Origin: Streptomyces sp. JH14
GTDB lineage: Bacteria > Actinomycetota > Actinomycetes > Streptomycetales > Streptomycetaceae
Assembly (NCBI RefSeq): GCF_029428675.1
Contig: NZ_JAJNEL010000001.1
Location: 3,162,001 to 3,226,000 of the forward strand
Length of the DNA: 64,000 nucleotides
Direction of reading: 5' to 3'
Position numbers and translations under genes: made by a program. Every line of letters starts with the position of its first letter. Positions within the stretch are counted from its first letter, which is position 1. Shown here piece by piece: positions 61,204 to 64,000 of this stretch. The notes under the pieces were generated by a model that made no database searches, was not told where the DNA came from, and worked only from the letters and a program-made list of their open reading frames with translations.

Positions 61204-62202
61204 ATGGCTTCCACCACACCGATAGACACGCCACCGGCGCACCCGGTGCAGCGCAGGCGCGCCAGGCCCAAGGCCGTAGGACGCGCGGGCGATAAGATCT
61301 TCCTGGGCCTCTCGCGGGGTTCAGGCATTCTGCTGCTCGTGATCATGGCGTCGATCGCCGTGTTCCTCACGTACCGAGCAACCCTCGCCGTCTCCAAGGA
61401 CGAGGCCAACTTCTTCACCACGCTGGACTGGAACCCGGTCGGCGACAAGCCGGCCTTCGGTATCGCGGTCCTGCTCTTCGGCACGATCGTCAGCTCGATC
61501 ATCGCGATGGTCATCGCGGTCCCGGTCGCTGTCGGCATCGCCCTCTTCATCTCGCACTACGCGCCGCGCAGGCTGGCCGCGCCCCTCGCGTACGTCGTCG
61601 ATCTGCTCGCCGCAGTGCCGAGCATCGTGTACGGCATCTGGGGCGCCCTCTTCCTCGTCCCGTACCTGGAGGGCCTGAACCTCTGGCTCGACCAGTTCTT
61701 CGGCTGGACGTACATCTTCGAGAAGACCGAGGTCGGCGTCGCCCGCTCGCTCTTCACCGTCGGCATCCTGCTCGCGATCATGATCCTGCCGATCGTGACG
61801 AGCGTCAGCCGCGAGGTCTTCCTCCAGGTCCCGAAGATGAACGAGGAAGCGGCCCTCGCCCTCGGCGCCACCCGCTGGGAAGTCATCCGCCTCTCGGTGC
61901 TGCCCTTCGGCCGCTCCGGCGTGATCTCCGCGTCGATGCTGGGCCTCGGCCGCGCACTCGGCGAGACGATGGCCGTCGCCACGGTCCTGTCGCCGAGCTT
62001 CATCATCTCGGCGCATGTGCTCAACCCCGGCGGCGGAACGTTCGCCCAGAACATCGCCGCCAAGTTCGACGAGGCCGACCAGTTCGGGCGTGACGCCCTG
62101 ATCGCCTCCGGCCTCGTCCTCTTCATCCTCACCCTGCTGGTCAACGGCGCGGCCCGGCTCATCATCGCCCGCCGCAAGGAGTACTCGGGGGCCAACGCAT
62201 GA
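61204..62202 (+). CDS. pstC: Phosphate permease subunit PstC
   Basis: The 332-residue protein has six membrane segments and the ABC-permease EAA region EEAALALGATRWEVIRLSVLPFG on the cytoplasmic side. It forms the membrane channel with PstA. The first 20 residues are basic. The start is ATG 61204 after GGAAAG. Its stop overlaps the pstA start by 4 bases. Confidence 0.95.
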   Translation: MASTTPIDTPPAHPVQRRRARPKAVGRAGDKIFLGLSRGSGILLLVIMASIAVFLTYRATLAVSKDEANFFTTLDWNPVGDKPAFGIAVLLFGTIVSSIIAMVIAVPVAVGIALFISHYAPRRLAAPLAYVVDLLAAVPSIVYGIWGALFLVPYLEGLNLWLDQFFGWTYIFEKTEVGVARSLFTVGILLAIMILPIVTSVSREVFLQVPKMNEEAALALGATRWEVIRLSVLPFGRSGVISASMLGLGRALGETMAVATVLSPSFIISAHVLNPGGGTFAQNIAAKFDEADQFGRDALIASGLVLFILTLLVNGAARLIIARRKEYSGANA

Positions 62203-63284
62203 GCCAGGCAGCCAACACCGGCATACAGGAGCGCCCCACCTCCACGGCGGCCGCTTCCCGGAACAGCCTCAGCAGCCGGGCGCTCCCCCGCTGGGCTCCC
62301 CTCGCCTTTGCGGCAGCCGCGCTCGTCCTCGGCGTCGGCATCGGCGCGGCGGCGGGCTGGCAGAGCCGTATGCAGTGGGGCCTGTTCTCCGCGCTGCTCT
62401 TCGTCGCCATCTCGTACGTCACGACCTCGGTCGTCGAGAACCGGCGCCAGGCCAAGGACCGGCTCGCCACCAGCATCGTCTGGGTGTGCTTCCTCCTGGC
62501 CGTCGTGCCGCTGGCCTCACTGATCTGGACGACGGTCAGCCGCGGCGCGAAGGTCCTCGACGGCTACTTCCTCACCCACTCCATGGCCGGTGTGCTCGGC
62601 ATGGCACCGGGCGGTGGCGTCTACCACGCGCTGATCGGCACCCTGGAGCAGGTCGGCATCGCCACCCTGATCTCCGCCCCGATCGGGCTGCTGACCGCCG
62701 TCTACCTGGTGGAGTACGGCAAGGGCGCGCTCGCCAAGGCCGTGACGTTCTTCGTCGACGTGATGACCGGCATCCCGTCCATCGTGGCCGGCCTCTTCAT
62801 CCTGTCGATCATGCTGCTGACGAAGCTCCAGCCGTCCGGTCTGATGGGTTCGCTGGCGCTCACGATCCTGATGATCCCGGTCGTGGTCCGCTCCACCGAG
62901 GAGATGCTCAAGCTCGTCCCGAACGAGCTCCGCGAAGCTTCGCTCGCCCTCGGCATCCCGAAGTGGCGCACCATCCTGAAGGTGGTCCTGCCCACCGCGA
63001 TCGGCGGCATCACCACCGGTGTGATGCTCGCGATCGCCCGGATCGCCGGCGAGACCGCGCCGATCATGCTGCTGGTCTTCGGCAGCCAGCTGATCAACAC
63101 CAATCCCTTCCAAGGTGCACAGTCGTCGCTCCCGTTCTACATCTGGGAGCAGTACAAGATCGGCAGCGAGCCGTCGTACGACCGTGCCTGGGCCGCCGCT
63201 CTGGTCCTGATCGCCTTCGTCATGATCCTCAACCTGGTGGCCCGCGGCATCGCCCGCTGGAAGGCCCCGAAGACCGGCCGCTGA
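62199..63284 (+). CDS. pstA: Phosphate permease subunit PstA
   Basis: The 361-residue protein has a longer N-terminus than the E. coli protein, with two extra hydrophobic segments (about residues 30-55 and 60-75). Six permease segments follow, with EAA motif REASLALGIPKWRTILKVVLPTA. It pairs with PstC in the phosphate channel. ATG 62199 overlaps pstC by ATGA. pstB follows 27 bases later. Confidence 0.95.
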   Translation: MSQAANTGIQERPTSTAAASRNSLSSRALPRWAPLAFAAAALVLGVGIGAAAGWQSRMQWGLFSALLFVAISYVTTSVVENRRQAKDRLATSIVWVCFLLAVVPLASLIWTTVSRGAKVLDGYFLTHSMAGVLGMAPGGGVYHALIGTLEQVGIATLISAPIGLLTAVYLVEYGKGALAKAVTFFVDVMTGIPSIVAGLFILSIMLLTKLQPSGLMGSLALTILMIPVVVRSTEEMLKLVPNELREASLALGIPKWRTILKVVLPTAIGGITTGVMLAIARIAGETAPIMLLVFGSQLINTNPFQGAQSSLPFYIWEQYKIGSEPSYDRAWAAALVLIAFVMILNLVARGIARWKAPKTGR

Positions 63285-63311
63285 CGCGGCACGAAAGAAG
63301 CAGTGATTCAG

Positions 63312-64000
63312 ATGGCCAAGCGCATCGACGTCAGCGGCCTGTCCGCCTACTACGGCTCCCACCTCGCCATCGAGGACATCTCGATGACCGTGGAGCCCCG
63401 CTCCGTGACCGCCTTCATCGGCCCGTCCGGCTGTGGCAAGTCCACCTTCCTGCGCACCCTGAACCGGATGCACGAGGTCACCCCCGGTGGCCGCGTCGAG
63501 GGCAAGGTGCTGCTGGACGACGAGAACCTGTACGGGGCGAACGTCGACCCGGTCACCGTGCGCCGCACGGTCGGCATGGTCTTCCAGCGCCCGAACCCGT
63601 TCCCGACGATGTCGATCTTCGACAACGTCGCGGCGGGCCTGAAGCTGAACGGCTCGTACAAGAAGAGCCGGCTGTCGGACATCGTCGAGAAGTCCCTCCG
63701 CGGCGCCAACCTCTGGAACGAGGTCAAGGACCGCCTGAACAAGCCCGGTTCCGGTCTCTCCGGCGGCCAGCAGCAGCGCCTGTGCATCGCCCGCGCGATC
63801 GCGGTCGAGCCGGACGTGCTGCTGATGGACGAACCGTGCTCCGCCCTCGACCCGATCTCCACCCTCGCCATCGAGGACCTGATCGGCGAGCTGAAGGAAC
63901 GCTTCACGATCGTCATCGTGACGCACAACATGCAGCAGGCGGCCCGTGTCTCGGACCGCACGGCGTTCTTCAACCTCGCGGCGGTCGGCAGGCCCGGCAA
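63312..64000 (+). CDS. pstB: Phosphate-transport ATPase PstB, 5' part
   Basis: ATG 63312 (an in-frame GTG at 63303 is possible) begins [15 protein letters not shown]. Walker [10 protein letters not shown], the Q-loop VFQRPNPFP, signature LSGGQQQR and Walker B LLMDEP are all present, and the H-loop VTHNM precedes the edge of the window. The last codons lie outside. It powers PstAC and, with PhoU where present, relays phosphate status. Confidence 0.95.
   Translation, partial: MAKRIDVSGLSAYYGSHLAIEDISMTVEPRSVTAFIGPSGCGKSTFLRTLNRMHEVTPGGRVEGKVLLDDENLYGANVDPVTVRRTVGMVFQRPNPFPTMSIFDNVAAGLKLNGSYKKSRLSDIVEKSLRGANLWNEVKDRLNKPGSGLSGGQQQRLCIARAIAVEPDVLLMDEPCSALDPISTLAIEDLIGELKERFTIVIVTHNMQQAARVSDRTAFFNLAAVGRPG

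Overview
The window is high-GC chromosomal DNA of a Streptomyces-type actinomycete. The evidence is codon use (nearly all third positions G or C), a Wbl iron-sulphur regulator (WblA), a mycothiol synthase, a WhiG anti-sigma factor of the RsiG type, a nickel-responsive Fur protein (Nur) and GlnR. There are about 65 supported protein genes, two of them cut by the window edges, one tRNA-Pro(CGG), and several short genes of 19 to 69 codons. I see no rRNA, CRISPR array, intact insertion sequence or replication origin.

Left part (1-24,250): the end of a ParA/MinD-type ATPase; a decayed-looking 0.9 kb stretch; a sulphate/bicarbonate permease fused to carbonic anhydrase; acetyl-CoA synthetase with a DasR-like site upstream; an NhaA antiporter; a holin-like protein and a hydrolase; a MarP-type serine protease; a CoA-diphosphatase-type Nudix protein; endonuclease III; Crp with a candidate autoregulatory site; MBL and Nudix hydrolases, RidA and a DUF4177 protein; two ArsA-like ATPases; wblA; a class A penicillin-binding protein; a YqeY-like protein; a metallophosphoesterase; then tRNA-Pro with its terminator.

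Middle (24,250-30,730): a looser accessory segment. It holds a short ORF running into the tRNA terminator, a DUF899 protein, a divergent TetR/quinone reductase pair, and a phosphotransferase / HAD phosphatase / GntR-regulator group facing a 54-residue membrane protein across an operator-like cluster of ACAACT hexamers. From memory of the S. coelicolor map, genes on the two sides of this segment lie far apart there, so it probably marks a rearrangement point beside a tRNA.

Right part (30,734-64,000): an Eis-like acetyltransferase, asparaginase, rsiG, dtd, ygfZ, nur, a nitrobindin-like protein, a 33-residue membrane protein, three coupled paralogous membrane-anchored proteins, DsrE-like and DUF3099 proteins, and a thiosulphate sulphurtransferase/DUF1416 operon behind a cysteine-containing leader peptide. 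Then come a DUF2993 protein, a Gln/Tyr-rich membrane protein, a MoaD-like protein, a hydrolase, glnR preceded by an overlapping 19-codon ORF, a LacI regulator, an HtrA-like protease with an MprAB-like two-component pair, a DUF302 protein, a secreted 5'-nucleotidase and mshD. The window ends in phosphate metabolism: ppk-CHAD-Nudix, a roughly 490 bp imperfect palindrome, PHO boxes and pstS-pstC-pstA-pstB.

Functionally, the right end is a phosphate and polyphosphate block probably under PhoP. The middle-right carries sulphur, nitrogen and nickel control. Developmental regulators (crp, wblA, rsiG) are scattered through the window.
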